Notes: generated from the letters alone by a model not told the origin. Shown: positions 42,647-56,712, numbered from the stretch's first letter. The stretch: DNA of 64,000 nucleotides from Channallabes apus (GCA_030522415.1 CM060109.1:31021892-31085891), one strand, 5' to 3'. Program-made: numbers and translations.

Positions 42647-43096
42647 ATATAAAAGTTCTCACTTTAGTTGAAATGGTACACCAGATGCAAATGTACTTGC
42701 TGACATTTATACCTATATTTAGCCCTAAATAAATGAGGCATAAAATGTACGAGTTGCAGTGCTTTAGGTTCATGTTACACGACACAAGTCACATTTCAGT
42801 GAATTTTTCATTTAAATCCCTTGTTCATCATATAGCGAAAAATATCCACATATCTATTCTCCTTTTTTCTCTCTCTTTCTCTTATTTGTCCTTGTTTTCC
42901 TCATCTCCTTTTCCCAGTGTGAATATTGATATTCTAAAAATCACCAGTGAGAAAAGGATAGAATGTATTTCTGCAATGCAATCTAGAGTTATGGAGATAC
43001 TATTTTCAATCCTATTTGGATACAAAATAATAGCATAGGATGTAGAAACCAATCTCATGCTTTCAAAGTGGAAAGTACTGCCTTTCAGAGAATCCA

Positions 43097-43136
<40 letters not shown>

Positions 43137-44315
43137 TGCTGCCAGTCTGTGTCATGACTGAGCAGTCATTTAGGAAGCTCTGGAGTGAGGTTTCTGTGTG
43201 AGCTCGGTTTATGTTTTGTATTTCTGTGTAGTGCCACATTGTGTTATGCGTATACAATGTAATAATGTGAGAGTTTCTGTTTTTCATCAGGGAAATGTTT
43301 AATGCCTCTGATTTTGATAAAGGACTGTTAGTAGTGTTTATAAGAATACAGAGCAGCTGCATCTGTTTTTCTCCCACAGGATCCTTAGATCCTTTCTATA
43401 TTCCAGAGAAATTACACAAAACCTACAGTTTGTGAAACAGGGAAAGAGAAACAACTAAAACAATTAAATGCTGCCACACTTCAATGATATATCCAGGGAT
43501 TAATATGGCAGGCTCTTCTTGCTGAGAGCCATATTTATATAGTTTATGTAATCATTACACAATCCTTAACCCAATATGTGAAATCCTCTGGGGCTGAACG
43601 CCATTGGAAATGGATGGCAAGGAGAGTTTGATTAAAACAAGGGCCATTGTTAATAAACTCATCAGCAGTACCACTTTTAGTGCATGACTAATGAACATCT
43701 ACATCAGTCTGACACTCTCTCAAAAATCACTCTTAGTCACAGTCAGAGCTTTAATATGACTTAATGGGGTTTTTCCATTTAGTCATGCTGTGGTCATTCT
43801 GTAATGATAATAAACAGTGGTGAATACATCAGCACATCTAAAAGCATCTTTTGGATTCTTAGGTAAGCCTCATTCATTAATGAGTTCATTAATTAAAAAA
43901 AAAGTAGTAGTGTGAAAAATAGCATGATTATTGAGCATGATTAATTATCTTTCATTTTACAACTCTCAGGTACATTTCTAAAGCCTAAAGCCTGGCAGGC
44001 TTTGCATTATTGTTGGAACACTAAAATGGTATATCTTATAAAATAGAAGTCACTGGGTACAAAGGAAAACTCAGGTTAAATTTTAGTGAAGCAGCACAAA
44101 GCCACCACAAAAGAGGGCAATCTCTGCTACTGTTGGCTGATGATGCCCCCCATGCTGAAGAACTACACACTTAGAATCATGTATCACTTATTGGATGAAA
44201 GAATATTTCGCATAAAAGAATGAAAAAAAAAAACCCTAAGAAAAACAGGGAGATTGTATTACATGTCTTAAAGATGGTATCCTGTTCAAACAGAACAAAT
44301 TATGTGGGGTATGCG
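42647..44315. other. No gene; (TG)n at 43098-43138, possible conserved non-coding segment 43.54-43.86 kb
   Basis: 43540-43860 is non-repetitive and has many TAAT/ATTA and CATTA motifs, as in vertebrate regulatory elements. This is only an impression. Short frames elsewhere are not convincing. Confidence 0.35.
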
Positions 44316-44905
44316 CAGTGATGTCTAAAAGTATTGAGACAACATGCACCTTATATTATAATCCTTTCAGTGCACAATAGAGGGGTGTGTCAATAATTAG
44401 TTTGAGCGTATCTGGTGGAAGAGGTGCGCTAATTAGAATCAGATAGTTTAGTTAATAAAAGGAACAAAAATGTGGAAAGACTTTTACTTTCCGAAGCCAG
44501 GGTGTCAACCTCTGCACACACACACACAAAAAAATGCTAAAACTAAAAGAAAACCAAAAGCACCCCAATCTCAAATTAATTGCAATTTTTTGTGGCAAAT
44601 TTCTGTACATGATCTTCAGGAAGCAATCAAGCAGGCATGGATTGAGCAAGTGGCACCAGAGTATTGCAGATGTCTTTTTGACTCTATGCCCAGCCAGATA
44701 TAGCAGTTTTTGTTTTTAAGAATAAAGGACTTCACACTGAATATCGATTGTTGTATAGCAATTTAATTGCATAAAATAACAAATTATTCTTATATCGATT
44801 GTCATTATTTATTTATTTTTGAAAAGAGAATGAAGATTGATTGATTATCATTAAAACATTGAATTTCACTTTTGGCACAATAGTCTTTTGGCCACCACTC
44901 TCCTA
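44316..44905 (+). mobile_element. Tc1-like deletion derivative
   Basis: Ends CAGTGATGTCTAAAAGTATT and, reverse-complemented, GTGGTGGCCAAAAGACTATT are imperfect inverted repeats. The plus strand near 44570-44700 reads ISVHDLQEAIKQAWIEQVAP, EYCRCLFDSMPSQI, the C-terminal end of a Tc1-like transposase. The catalytic core is missing. Confidence 0.75.
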
Positions 44906-46184
44906 GCACATTTTAAAAAGTCACAAGGGAACTAGATGTAGTTAGATATCTCTCCTTGTCATTAAATGAATTAAAGCTTTTTGCAACTCCCGCTCATGAA
45001 AAATTCATATGAATTGTAATGAGCAATGCTGATGTGTAGAATTTGAAAATCATTGTTACTGCCCCACCAAACATTTTGCCATCAACATACCCAGTCATAT
45101 CTTTTTTAATGTAGACAAATAGATAGCTAAAGAGAAAGAGAGTAAGAAAGGACATCAACAAGAGAATATGGGTGTATTTATGGATACACTGGAAATAATC
45201 TCTTTACACATTCTCATCAGGCTAATTGACTTAGTGGTTTTAGTATTACCATTTCTTTTTAGCCATGCTGGCTCAAAATGCAGTTCTTATCCTTGGCTGT
45301 AATCATTAAAGGAAACATTTTCTGTGAGATGACAGATGTGCAGTCTTTTGATTGATAGCTGAGCTGAATAGCTTGTGCCACTCACATGGTCACTGGTGTG
45401 TGTGAGAAAGAGAGATCACAAATAAAGCACCTACTGGAGAGACAGAATGTAACAGCTCCATGACTCTCAAGTCATTAGCTGTTGGATAGAGCGTATACTT
45501 GACTTCCTTGCACAGCAAATATCTCCAGAGAGTTTGGGCAGTAGCAAAGGGTCACCTTCACAAAGCAGGTATTGATCTACCTATGCCTCTATTTGAGCTG
45601 CTAAGGCAAGACTGGAACAAAGTGACCCTCCACTGGAAGAAGTGCCCATGTCTGTGTCAGAGTTCTGAGGACTGCACTGGGGTCAGTACAAGCAGGATAA
45701 AATCATACTAGTGACTATGCCAATCTCACTTTGACAGTTTATTTGGTTCACCTGAATAACCAATAGCTGTTTCAGTCTACAGTCACAAGCCTTTCAAATG
45801 AATGGGAAGAAAAATCTGAATCAATAATACAAAATAGCTTAAAGCAACTATAGCAGATAGAAAAAAATCATATGAAATCATTTAAGCTCTTGTTCACTAT
45901 GACTTGCAACAGGAGTATGAATAAATCAGATAATCTTCAACAATGTTCCAACCTATCAGGAACATTGCCTGGCAAGGCATTAGACCAGTGTGCAAGAGGG
46001 ACAAAAGCAGCAAAAAAACACTCAATACTTTTGTACAATATACAACACCGTCCAATTTTACTCACAGAAGCCACACAGAATCCACACCATGTACTGACTA
46101 CAGCAACATGTAATAATATCCTACACCACTGTTGTTGCAGACCCTGTGCATTGCAGACTGGATCCCTCTATATCAGTAAGAGTA
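44906..46184. other. No gene recognised
   Basis: A 70-codon frame at 45499-45711 and a 134-codon frame at 45872-46276 show no recognisable domain. The second runs into the Tigger-like element and is probably chance. Confidence 0.4.
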
Positions 46185-46636
46185 CAGTAAGTCCCCTACA
46201 TACGAACATTCGACATATGAACTTTCGAAAATACAAATATGTGTTCACGTACAGTATGTTTAATCGTGGACATTAGATCACATGTCCAACACGAACTGTC
46301 ATGTGCGTGCAGCATCCATCACAGGATTTTCAAAAGCAAGCATAAAAGCAGCAGCGATGAAGCTTGTACTGCGAAGAAAAGCCAAGCAATAACAAGTGAA
46401 AATAATTGAGATAATGGAGTGTGGTCAAAGGATGGCAGACATTGCTTGTTCGTTTAACATGAATCATTTAACCCTTGGTACAACTCTAAAGTACAAAGAC
46501 AAGATCACAGAACATGTTGGCTTTATACATTGTTAGTGTCCCAGTATGTAGATAATGTTTGTTGGACTTATGAACAATTTGGACTTACAAACAAGCTTTC
46601 AGAATGGAACTCATTTGTATGTTCGGGACTTATCTC
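46185..46636 (+). mobile_element. pogo/Tigger-like MITE
   Basis: Ends CAGTAAGTCCCCTACATACG and, reverse-complemented, GAGATAAGTCCCGAACATAC, flanked by TA (46183-46184, 46637-46638). The interior keeps a Tigger N-terminal fragment: KIIEIMECGQRMADIACSFN, MNHLTLGTTLKYKDKITEHV. The catalytic domain is deleted. 452 bp. Confidence 0.85.
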
Positions 46637-49457
46637 TACTTGCTAATTAGAAATAGAATACAACAGGAACAGCAACAAAACAAAATGACAATTGACATTT
46701 TTTATTTTGGAACACTCATATAATATATTTGAAATTTGAAATTGAAAGCATATGAATATTGACCTTTTGCAAATGATAACATCACACACACACACACATG
46801 CACACGCACACACACACACACACACACACAATCCCCTCCAATATAGGCTGGTAAAGAATGAGCAAAGCAGCAGGTCTATGAATGCAGTCACCAGTGGGTG
46901 CAGCTAGTATAAAATTACAGCCAAAACAACACAGCAATCAGGCCTGAAAGCAACAAAGCAAATGGGCCTGGAGCAGGAAGCAATTGCAAAGCAGCAACTG
47001 ATTGTCTCTACAAACAAAATATATAATTATGCACTTCGTAATACAGTTATAATAAAGAAGTCATACCTAAACTGTAGCAACAAACAGTCATTAGCCCCAT
47101 ATGCCACTCCAATTGTAAGGCTCCTACAGTAGCTAATGGTTTTTCACTCAAATGAGCAGCCTAGGAAATTTTTCCTCTAGCTAAACTCTCTGATACATTT
47201 CCTAAATTACCACAGATAAAACTGTGGTGCAACATTACAACAATTCTAAATCCTAGATGAATAACCAAATCATAATCCTATACTAAACATGCAGGAAAAT
47301 GTTTTGTGCAATTGCAAAGCACACAAAACAGCACCATGAAATAACCTACAGTATGATTATGTGTCTAAGCATCGTTATACAATAATTAGTTCTGACCAAG
47401 CAATCTGAATGCACGAGAGGTATTTCACAAGTGCACATAATGGAAACGGTAGCAGCACTGGGACATTTAACTTTATATATCACCCATGTCACAGGTGACC
47501 TACGGTCATTAATTGCTCTGCTGTTTAGCATGGATATAGATTTTAGGTCTGTATGGTCTGCTATACTGAAGAGAGAGCAACTGCCTGCCAAAAAAACAAA
47601 CACAGAAGCACTTTCAGCAAGGTACACATCTGATAATGTTTTGTCATTTTAATCACTCATTAAGTCATTCTGAATTTCTATCAGAGTTTTTTATTTACAA
47701 CTACAAAGATAACTAGCTCCCAAGTTTAACAGTGGTCTGTACAATGTCCATTTGACGCTTTATGGAATTTTACTCCGGAACCAAGAATTTAACAGAGCTG
47801 ATATTCTAAAGTAGAATTGGACACAATATGAAGAGAAACTTTATTTCTCCCAAGATTTAGCTGACTGTCCACCACCTCCTTGGTTTACTCTCCTCACCTA
47901 CTGTAGTACCAGTAACATTTTAAGACTTCTTTCTCCACTGTTAATTACACTAGCTGTTGGACAACACCTCCACCAGTTGTGGTTAGTTACTTCTGCCAGT
48001 AGCAGAAAGATATGTGTTGGGAGTAAAATAAAAAAAAAAGTTTGTGAAACTGTTATACGAAAGCAATATCCTACTCGAGGTTGTGCAGAAATGCTGGATA
48101 TAGCTTGGCTATGATATTTCACTGCAGCATGAAAATAAATTTGCAATGGAATTAAAGGTACTTTAGGCATGTCTTGGCATGTTGGTGTTTTTTGGAGATA
48201 CTCCATTAATTCTGGTCCAGCCTTTTTTTTTTTTATATATATATGCTTCAGAGCATTTATTTAAACATATACAGCATGTGTGTATGTACATATGTATGAA
48301 TGTATGCACTTAAAAACAAAAATACATGTACTGTATGTGGTTCTCAGGAGAATGAGAAATGGTAGCGCAGATATTAGATGACATGAGAAAAGTCAATAAG
48401 TGAAGTGATGAGGCTATAATTCATGATGACTTTAAGAAGACTAGCCTCCAGGGAAAGGCCCAGGATGACATCTTAATATTCATAATTTTGTTAGAACCGG
48501 GCTGATTGAATTCTTGAGAGTTTATAGACACTGAGAAATCCATAAAAGCAATCCACAGCTGCCCTGAAATCAAAGACCTGCAGATGAAATGTAGAATCAG
48601 AAATGTGTCATCTGGTGTGATTGCACAGTAGAAAAAGGAAAGTGGTAACTCTTTTGTTCTGGAGCAACTTGCTGCCTTTGATGAAATGTTGACCACAGTG
48701 CAAGGAGTATTTTCACTCAATACCAATGTTTCCCCCCCCCCCCCCCCCCATTTTGAACCCTTTGTCCTTGCAATGTCCTTTAGACTTAATGTCAACATCC
48801 ACACATCTTGGCCTTGAAATGAACAAATCCTTGTCCAATATTCTTTAATAAAGCATTTAGAGAGTTGTGCATAGGCCATTTTCAGTTGCATTCATGGGAC
48901 AGATTCAGTAATCACACACTCACTATTGCATAGCATTAAAATGTGTCCATTTTGCCCTGATCGTTTTGAGTGGTAGCATGTTGGGGTCCACAGTTATTTC
49001 TCCAATGCCTCTGTCTGGGAACCATTTCAAAAAGCCTTTGTCGTCTCCATTTGCAGAGACAAGAGCTGATCTATGCGCCTTAAAAATTGCTCTGATGCAC
49101 ACCCAAAGTCAGGAGCATGAAATAACATCTCATTTAGAGTTACAGACTCAGCACAGCATAAACCTGTGTTGTCAGAAAGAGTCTTCTCAAAGACACTAAG
49201 GTATTTTTTTTATGGCATATGCGCTGTCAGTGGTGCTTGACATAGTCGATTGGCCTTGAGGTCCTCTCTTCCTGCCTATATAGTTTATAGGGACTTTGTA
49301 GAGGGTATTTAGAAAAGCTTTTGCACTGTTGAAAAGGAGGATTATGGAAAGCAGACTTGATCTAAGTACTGAAGTTTTCAAAGTGTTCTTTACCTGAATA
49401 ATTGCTGATGTCTATTACAGGCAAGGGCAGATGAGAGCAACAATTAGGCTGTGAATT
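46637..49457. other. Unique-looking sequence, no gene recognised
   Basis: Contains (CA)n at 46784-46830, (AT)n at 48233-48244 and C18 at 48732-48749. The longest frame is 156 codons on the minus strand (48421-48891), without recognisable domain and crossing the C-run. 48440-48640 is of high complexity. Confidence 0.4.
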
Positions 49458-49468
49458 TGCTTTAAATT

Positions 49469-49759
49469 TCTCTATTTTCTATACCGCTTAATCCTGTGTT
49501 CAGGGTCGCGGGGGACCTGGAGCCTATCCCAGGAGACTTCGGGCACTAGGCGGGGTACACCCTGGACAGGGTGCCAATCCATCGCAGGGCACACACACAC
49601 ACACACACTCACACACCCAATCACACACTACGGGCAATTTAGGAACGCCAATTAGCCTAACCTGCATATCTTTGGACTGTGGGAGGAAACCGGAGTACCC
49701 GGAGGAAACCCACCAAGCACGGGGAGAACATGCAAACTCCATGCACACAGAGACGGGAA
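49469..49759 (-). mobile_element. V-SINE/Mermaid-like SINE, 5'-truncated, with 11-bp duplication
   Basis: Minus orientation. Contains the core and 3' region but no tRNA head; it stops at the GAGACGGGAA block. A perfect TGCTTTAAATT flanks both sides (49458-49468, 49760-49770). Nearly identical to 61450-61757, so a young copy. Confidence 0.92.
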
Positions 49760-49770
49760 TGCTTTAAATT

Positions 49771-50816
49771 GCCACTAGTTATCTCACCAGCTTTATCACC
49801 AGTCATTTCTCTTTAAGTAGCTTAGTAAAGATTATGAAAGAGTAAACAACAAAATCTGTGAGATTCTATCACAAAACAAACCAGTCCTACATAAAAACCC
49901 TCATACAAGAATGCTTATCATTCCTTATCCCTATTTAGCTAACATGGCTAAGCCACTACCTGCTTTCTTCTACTCTCTCCATCATCACAATCACCAGCAG
50001 GCCATTATGTGTAGCACAGCTGCTGCACCTGCTAATAAAAAAATTCATTTCTTTTTGTGTGCTTTTCCATTTTGCTCCAAAATAAATAAATTAATGAATT
50101 AATAAGCTCATGTGAATGCATACAGTTTCATAGTGTTAAAATTAGAAAACTATACAAAGCAACCTCACGATTAAAAGCTGCAGCAAAGAATTCCTGAAAA
50201 AAGTAAAATATTTGCATGAGGAAACAAGCATATGAAAAATAAACATATACTATTCTTCTTCTTCTTCTTCTTCTTATTATTATTATTATTAACACTACTA
50301 CTACTACTAATAATAATAGAGGTGTCAAACACTGGCAGCAATAATGGTAGCAACTAGTATATTTCTGCTGATTTAACCAAAATCATTCAGTTTTGTTTTA
50401 TTTTTATTAAATTTTTAGTCCTTCCACCAAGCACAAGAAAATCCAATCCCAGCTTATGAATGCTGGTAAAAGTCTCTTCCAAATTTTTGAGATGTTGCTA
50501 CATGGTAAAAGTATCAATATATTTTCAAACTAGCATAAGTACCTGTAATTCATGGGAAATTATTTTGTTAAAAATAAAAAGTAAGCTGATCAGCTTTAAT
50601 GTAATCAGTGATTATTGTTATTATTAACTTATTATTACAAAGAAAATTTTGTAAGGTTAAGTATCTTATGACTTGTTTTCACGAAGTTGTGCCTCTTTCG
50701 TCATCAGCCAAATACAATGCAATACAATACAAATGTACTGGTAAACGAATCAATGCAAAAGTTTCATTAAATTCTGTCCAGCCCATTTTGTATGATAAAA
50801 TTATGTTTTAATTTGT
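49771..50816. other. No gene; trinucleotide repeats at 50251-50312
   Basis: (TTC)n, (TTA)n and (CTA)n follow one another at 50251-50312. Otherwise AT-rich unique sequence. Confidence 0.5.
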
Positions 50817-50937
50817 ATTTTTTAATAGATTATTTAAGGGCTAATCTGTGCTTCCTACATAATCTGCATGTATGCATGTACAACCAGATCATGTAGGGAG
50901 CACAGATTAGCCCTTAAATAATCTATAAAAAATTCCC
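50817..50937. repeat. Hairpin/foldback MITE-like, arms about 45 bp
   Basis: AATAGATTATTTAAGGGCTA, ATCTGTGCTTCCTACAT pairs with ATGTAGGGAGCACAGAT, TAGCCCTTAAATAATCTAT. About 25 bp lie between. It directly abuts a (CTAC)n tract. Confidence 0.88.
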
Positions 50938-51009
50938 TACCTACCTACCTACCTACCTACCTACCTACCCACCCACCTACCTAACAACCAACCAACCAAC
51001 CAACCAACC
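50938..51009. repeat. (CTAC)n/(CAAC)n microsatellite
   Basis: CTAC units grade into CCAA units before a hAT-like terminus. Confidence 0.95.
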
Positions 51010-51710
51010 AGGGCTTGACATTGGCACCCGCCAAATGCGGGTAAAATTCGGCTGTGGCGGGTAATAACTTTAGTCTCACTAGACACATTGGCGGGTAGTT
51101 TATCCTTTGGTATATTTTTGATATAATAAACGCATTGCAACGTAATATTACGTGCATAAAACTCCCATTCACACATGCATTGCATGCACACACACACACT
51201 TTTACTTCCTGTTTGGTGTGTGTGCATCATTTCCTTAAAGGGCTATTGCTTCTCAACAGGATGAGAATGTTTGCCCATAGTGTTTTCGCATAGGTTTTTT
51301 ACTGATTATATAAAAAAGTAATCACTATTAAGTTCTATTTAGATTTCATGTTGAATGATAGAAAATTCATCAATTGATTGAATTACCTAACACTATAAAG
51401 AGTCAACACACTAAAATGATAAATGTTCTGAGTTGCTGTATTTGTAATATCAGAATCAGTTCAGTTGTACTGAATCTGTTATTTTTCAATTTCATGTCGT
51501 AAGAGGCTTGAATTTAAGTTTTTATATTGGGAGCTATAGTGATACAGTGTATGCTGTCATTTATAAGTAAATCTAGATCTAACAAACATTAACGTATCAT
51601 TGTGAAGAAAAAACTGCAATTTTCTGGTAACAAAATTGTGGCTAGTAAAAAGGCTGAATGGCTAGTGAATCCAGAAATCCACTAGCCACATTGGCCAGTG
51701 AGCAAAAAAT
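51010..51710. mobile_element. hAT-like remnant
   Basis: Starts CAGGGCTTGACATTGGCACC. Subterminal GCGGGTAA motifs at the left and a GGCTAGTGAATCC..CACTAGCCACATTGGCCAGTG block at 51658-51700 resemble a fish hAT-like family. The right terminus is not preserved. Confidence 0.55.
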
Positions 51711-51711
51711 T

Positions 51712-51769
51712 TATTTATACATACATACATACATACATACATACATACATGCATACATGCATGCATGAT
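51712..51769. repeat. (ATAC)n microsatellite with ATGC variants
   Basis: ATAC units, later CATGCATACATG variants. Confidence 0.95.
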
Positions 51770-52323
51770 GGGTGTATCGCTTCCCTTAGTACCCTGAAAT
51801 CTAGACTTGTTACTTCCTGAAATATATTAATTACTGCAGTAATTATTCAATCAATTGGTTATAAGTACTTGATCATTTAAATACAAATGGTGACTTATTT
51901 GGTTAGTCCAGGTTTGTACATGTCTTGGCATGTTGTACATGTCTGGAGAGGTCATGTAGAGCTACAGTGCTGATCATGATAAAGATACTGTATATTTTTT
52001 ATTCAAAATGTTTTTTACATGAATCAATTACCAAAAAGACAAGCATAGATTAAGCTGATGAACAGTAAATAACCAGAGGAAGTTACACAAGCTTTCCTGT
52101 ATTGTTGATCACGTGTTTTTATAGAGAAAAAGTATTTTATATTATCGTACACATTATTATCACATTTTATTGCCACTTTTACTTTTACATCACTCATCTG
52201 AAGCAGAGCAGTATACATTTTGCTTTGCACAGATGCACCAATCACATTAAAAAGGTATTTATACTGTGACCAATATGTGAACCATTTGAGAGCCTATGCT
52301 CATATACTGTATACATTCATGTA

Positions 52324-52406
<83 letters not shown>

Positions 52407-54081
52407 TTTTAGATACAGTATACTATACTGAAATATGGGCTTAATATTACAGTGTGTTGGACTGACCTGAATGCATATGCATATATAAACAGATGTTTCC
52501 AAGGTTACCATGTAGTATTTCTAAGTAGATCCTGTTCCTCAGTCCCCTGGAACAGAAACCATGCAACTTGAACAAACTGCAGCTCTCTCAATTATGTATA
52601 CGAGTTAGAATAATTAATTATTCAGATGCTTCAAGATTAACTGCCCATAACTTATATGCTAATATACTTTGTGCTGATATATGTTCAGCTTGTGAAATAA
52701 CCTAGAAGCTGCATCTTGTGAACAGTGGGGAAAAATAAGAACTCCATAGAGACACAGTGACATGTGTAATATAGTACAGGGTCACCTTGGTCTAGGTAAT
52801 GTTTGAAACAGGTCAGCAACCACTGCCCAGAACGAGGATAACTATAACACAATAACCTGTGGAACTGCATTCAGAGGTCAAGATGATGTTAAATTCAACC
52901 CTGTCCTGTTTCCACCAGTAATTTTAAAATTGAACAAATTTCACTGCTTTCCTGATTATATCATTACCTGTCCCTCAGTCTGTCCTTTCATCCCTTTGCT
53001 CACAATGCTGAGTCGGTAGGAGGGCAAAATTGGATAAGTCCATAATCGTCTTTGTGCATTAGAAGCCTCTGCTCTTTACTTGACTGAGTGCATGATCCAC
53101 TGCTCAGACCTGGGAGCAGATCAGGATTTTGAGCAGACTTTTATGAGAAGCTTATAAGTTAGGTCACAATCTATAACCACAGTGAACTGCACTTTGCTAA
53201 AGCAAAATCCTGTATTTAGAGATATAACCGCTTGCCGTAACTTACTGACATATGTAGTATCTTAGAATCTTACCATTCACAGAGATACAGTACTGTATTT
53301 CCAAACACTAGATATTCTTACATATGTCATTATACAGTAATATATTTGTACTTTTTTATTACCTCAGACACATACCACAAGTTCTCTTCATAAAATTTTT
53401 TTTAACAAACCTTAAACTTTATTCCTAAATAGCGTTATCTGTACTCATTTACATAAAGTCTGGGCTGAATGTAGGGGTTGCTGACCTTAATATTTATAGT
53501 TGTGGTAATTAAAGTCTTTCACCCCTGCTGTTAACAGAAGTACAAAAAGTGAAATAAGTGTAATGTGTAACTTGGGTTACAGAAAGGCATATTATGTTCA
53601 AAAGTAATTTTTTGCCTGACCTAGGCATTTCTGAGTTGCTTATAACAACACAATCAGTTGTAATATTGGGCCATATTCAGAGGAAACATCTTACTGTAAG
53701 TCCACAAACTATGTCAATATTTATGTGGGAAAATTGACTTGTATTTTAAGATGGGTTAAGTATACTGTACATGTAAGGCGTTTTGGTGCTCCATTCATAT
53801 TATACAAGACATCTAAGTATATATTGCACCTCTGAGGTTGCCCGAGACAAGGATTTTCAATAGCATCTAAACCAAATCTTTTAACACAAACACTTGGCTT
53901 TAAGCGCTCGAAAATCAGAGATCAAAAATGCAGACTGAGGGAAATAACTTTGGCAAATGTAATACATTGTGTCGTAAAAGCAACTGAAATTTTGCTTCCT
54001 TCTTATATCCAAGTTTAACCAATAACTCAGTTAAAGCTGCTATCTCCACTAATGTCTTTTTATTTAAATAATCTTTATTAG
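51770..54081. other. No gene; (TCTA)n at 52326-52407
   Basis: AT-rich unique-looking sequence. Apart from the (TCTA)n tract of about 20 units nothing was recognised. Confidence 0.5.
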
Positions 54082-54091
54082 TAGTGTTAAT

Positions 54092-54431
54092 TATTTACTC
54101 ACTCATCTTCTATACCACTTTATCCTGTATTCAGGGTCATAGGGACCTGGAGCCTATCCCAGGAGGCTTAGGGCACAAGGCAGGGTACGCCCTGGACAGG
54201 GTGCCAATCCATCACAGGGCACACACACACACACTCATTTAAACACTATGGGCAATTTGGTATCACCAATCAACCTAACCTACACAGTCTTTGGACTGTG
54301 GGAGGAAACCCATCAAATACGGGGAGAACATGCAACTCCATGCACACAGAGACGGCAATCGAACCTGGCCGGGAATCGAACCCAGACCCTAGAGGTGCAA
54401 AGCAACAGTGCTAACCACACCACAGTGCCGT
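54092..54431 (-). mobile_element. V-SINE/Mermaid-like SINE, near full length
   Basis: Minus orientation; 3' end CATCTTCTATACCACTTTAT at left, core with a small deletion near 54305, and a tRNA-like head at the right (GGGTTCGATTCCCGG complement). TAGTGTTA occurs at both sides (54082-54089, 54434-54441) as a probable duplication. Confidence 0.88.
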
Positions 54432-54441
54432 CTTAGTGTTA

Positions 54442-56344
54442 GATTAATGCACTTAAAATTTATCTTAAATAGACAGTGGACCATAGACCATAAATTCCAT
54501 AGACAGTTGTTTGTTTCCATGTCCAACACCACCATATATGGAATGTCTCAGATTCCTGTTTCTGATTGACAGAAGTTAAGCCCAATGTGGTCTACAACTG
54601 TTGTAGCAAATCCACCCACATTAGATCTATTGTGCATACTGAGATATTTTTCTTCTTTACATTTAGTCATTTGGCAACTTCTTCTTACTAGGATGACTTC
54701 TTACAGTACTATAGTCATCCTGAAAGCTTGAAGCACTCTGACCTTATCACTCTTACCTTCCTCTAACCCAGAGAAAAGCTACATAGAAAACCAGCCAACA
54801 CCACTGACTTGATTACAGTCACAGAGATCACACTTCTTTCTTAATTCTGTGAATATTATCTGTGTAGATCTTCTCTCTATCTGCCCTTACCTACACACAC
54901 ACACACACACACACACACGCATCCTTTCATTTTGACTACTACTGAAAACTTTTGCAGTAAATTCTCAAAAATTCTGCACCCGAGCAGAAGCACACAGAAA
55001 GTTCCCATCCTGTTCATGGCAGGACTTCTATTTCTCAGACAGGTAGGTAGGGGATGCTACTAGATGCTTAATTAAACCCCCTACCATGACTTCATCTCTC
55101 TAACTTTGTGGAAGAACGTTTCTGGACTGGCACAGCAGTGTCTCGTCTTACTCCCCAATTAATTACAGGTTTTTCGTGTAAAATATTAAATCTGTTGGCT
55201 GATTACATTAGTACGTCAATCCCATTCTGAGGATGTCGGCTCTCTGAATTATTCACATGAGTTTAGCCATGTGACCAGCTGCCTTTTGGCTGTTTAAATT
55301 CAGTGCTGGCCAGTCTCCCCAGAGAGAACAACAAATGGAGGATGGCAGCAGCCTGAAAGCTCCACACTTGTGAAAGTTCTGATAATATGCTGCAGCGAGT
55401 TGAAAAGAAAAAAAAAAATAAGTTGGGGAGAATAAAAAAAAATCTTTGTATGCTTGGGCCACAAACCATGGCCAATTAACAAAAAAGGCTCCTGAGGGTT
55501 TTGTGAATTTGTTTCGTGACAAAGTTTTCTGCAGTAGTGCAGTATAAGAGAATACACAGAGGGCTTCAGGACTCAGTTCTTCTTTCATTTAGGTACAAAC
55601 ATTATCAATTAGATACACCTCTAGTCTGAAATTCTACAATGGCATTTCTAAAAAATTTCTAAAAAGTTAGAAACTTTGAAATATATAAAACATATTTAAC
55701 ATTACAAGTAGCATCTTCATAAAAGTCTCTGTTATCTTGTAGCAAACATAAAATAATGTTTTTCATCACACTCAATTGCTTCGCAGCAGCTATCCTCCGA
55801 AGAGATTACCTTCATTTCATTGTGAGCAACAGAGGTGAATTTTTTTTTAAAGCAGAGCCACTGATAAAAAGGTTTTTGACCTTTACAAATGTCAGTGCTA
55901 CATGTAGTGCACTGGTCTGGGTGGAAGGCATAATGAAATAAGTACTTTCTGCTATTAAATTGGGTGTCTGCTCTATTGAATTACAACAAATTCAAACTCT
56001 TTAGAGGAACAAAAGCATCTGCTTGCACAGAAAGGATGCCTGACTTTCAAACACTCGCTTTTGTCAAACATCACTCGTTATCGGCTACTGCACCTGTGAA
56101 GATGAGTAAAGACCCAATAAAAGCAGGGTAGAGGATTCTGTTTATAGTCATGCATGCTCACACAGGTTGAACATGATTGTTGAATAGAAGAGACAGAATT
56201 CTTTCTGTTACTGGCTACAAAAATAAATGCATTAATGTAAAGATGTACACAACTTTTATTGTAATATGCATGTGTATTTATTTATTTATGTATTTATTTA
56301 TTTAATACCTTAATTAAATAAATGCCTATTTAATAAATACCATC
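54442..56344. other. No gene recognised
   Basis: (CA)n at 54894-54918. Frames at 55253-55588 (minus) and 55756-55941 have no recognisable domain. Confidence 0.45.
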
Positions 56345-56448
56345 TAACCAATATCCTATATAGGGTCATGGGGTGCATGAAACTTATCCCAGGAAACTTT
56401 GGCCACAAGGTGGGGTGAACCCTGGACAGTGTGCCAATTCATCGCAGG

Positions 56449-56526
<78 letters not shown>

Positions 56527-56702
56527 CAGGCAACTTGGGATTTCCAGTTAATCTAATCTGCATGTTTTTGGGCTGTGGGCGGAAACCCAGGAGGAATCCC
56601 ACTAAGGGGAGAACATGAAAACTCCACACACAGTCCTGTAAGCAAGACTTCAATCCTCAACCCTGGAGGTGTGGGGGGGCCACAGTGCTAATCACTACAC
56701 CG
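56345..56702 (-). mobile_element. V-SINE/Mermaid-like SINE with a large (CA)n
   Basis: Minus orientation; diverged core GGCTGTGGGCGGAAACCCAG. The usual short CA tract is expanded to 56451-56524. Head region at right with CACAGTGCTAATCACTACAC. Confidence 0.85.
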
Positions 56703-56712
56703 ACAAAGTATT

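Noticed and set aside
45872..46276. 134-codon plus-strand frame
   Set aside because: Runs into the terminus of a Tigger-like MITE, and its first part has no domain.
48421..48891. 156-codon minus-strand frame
   Set aside because: No recognisable domain, crosses a C18 tract read as poly-Gly, and no splice or promoter context.
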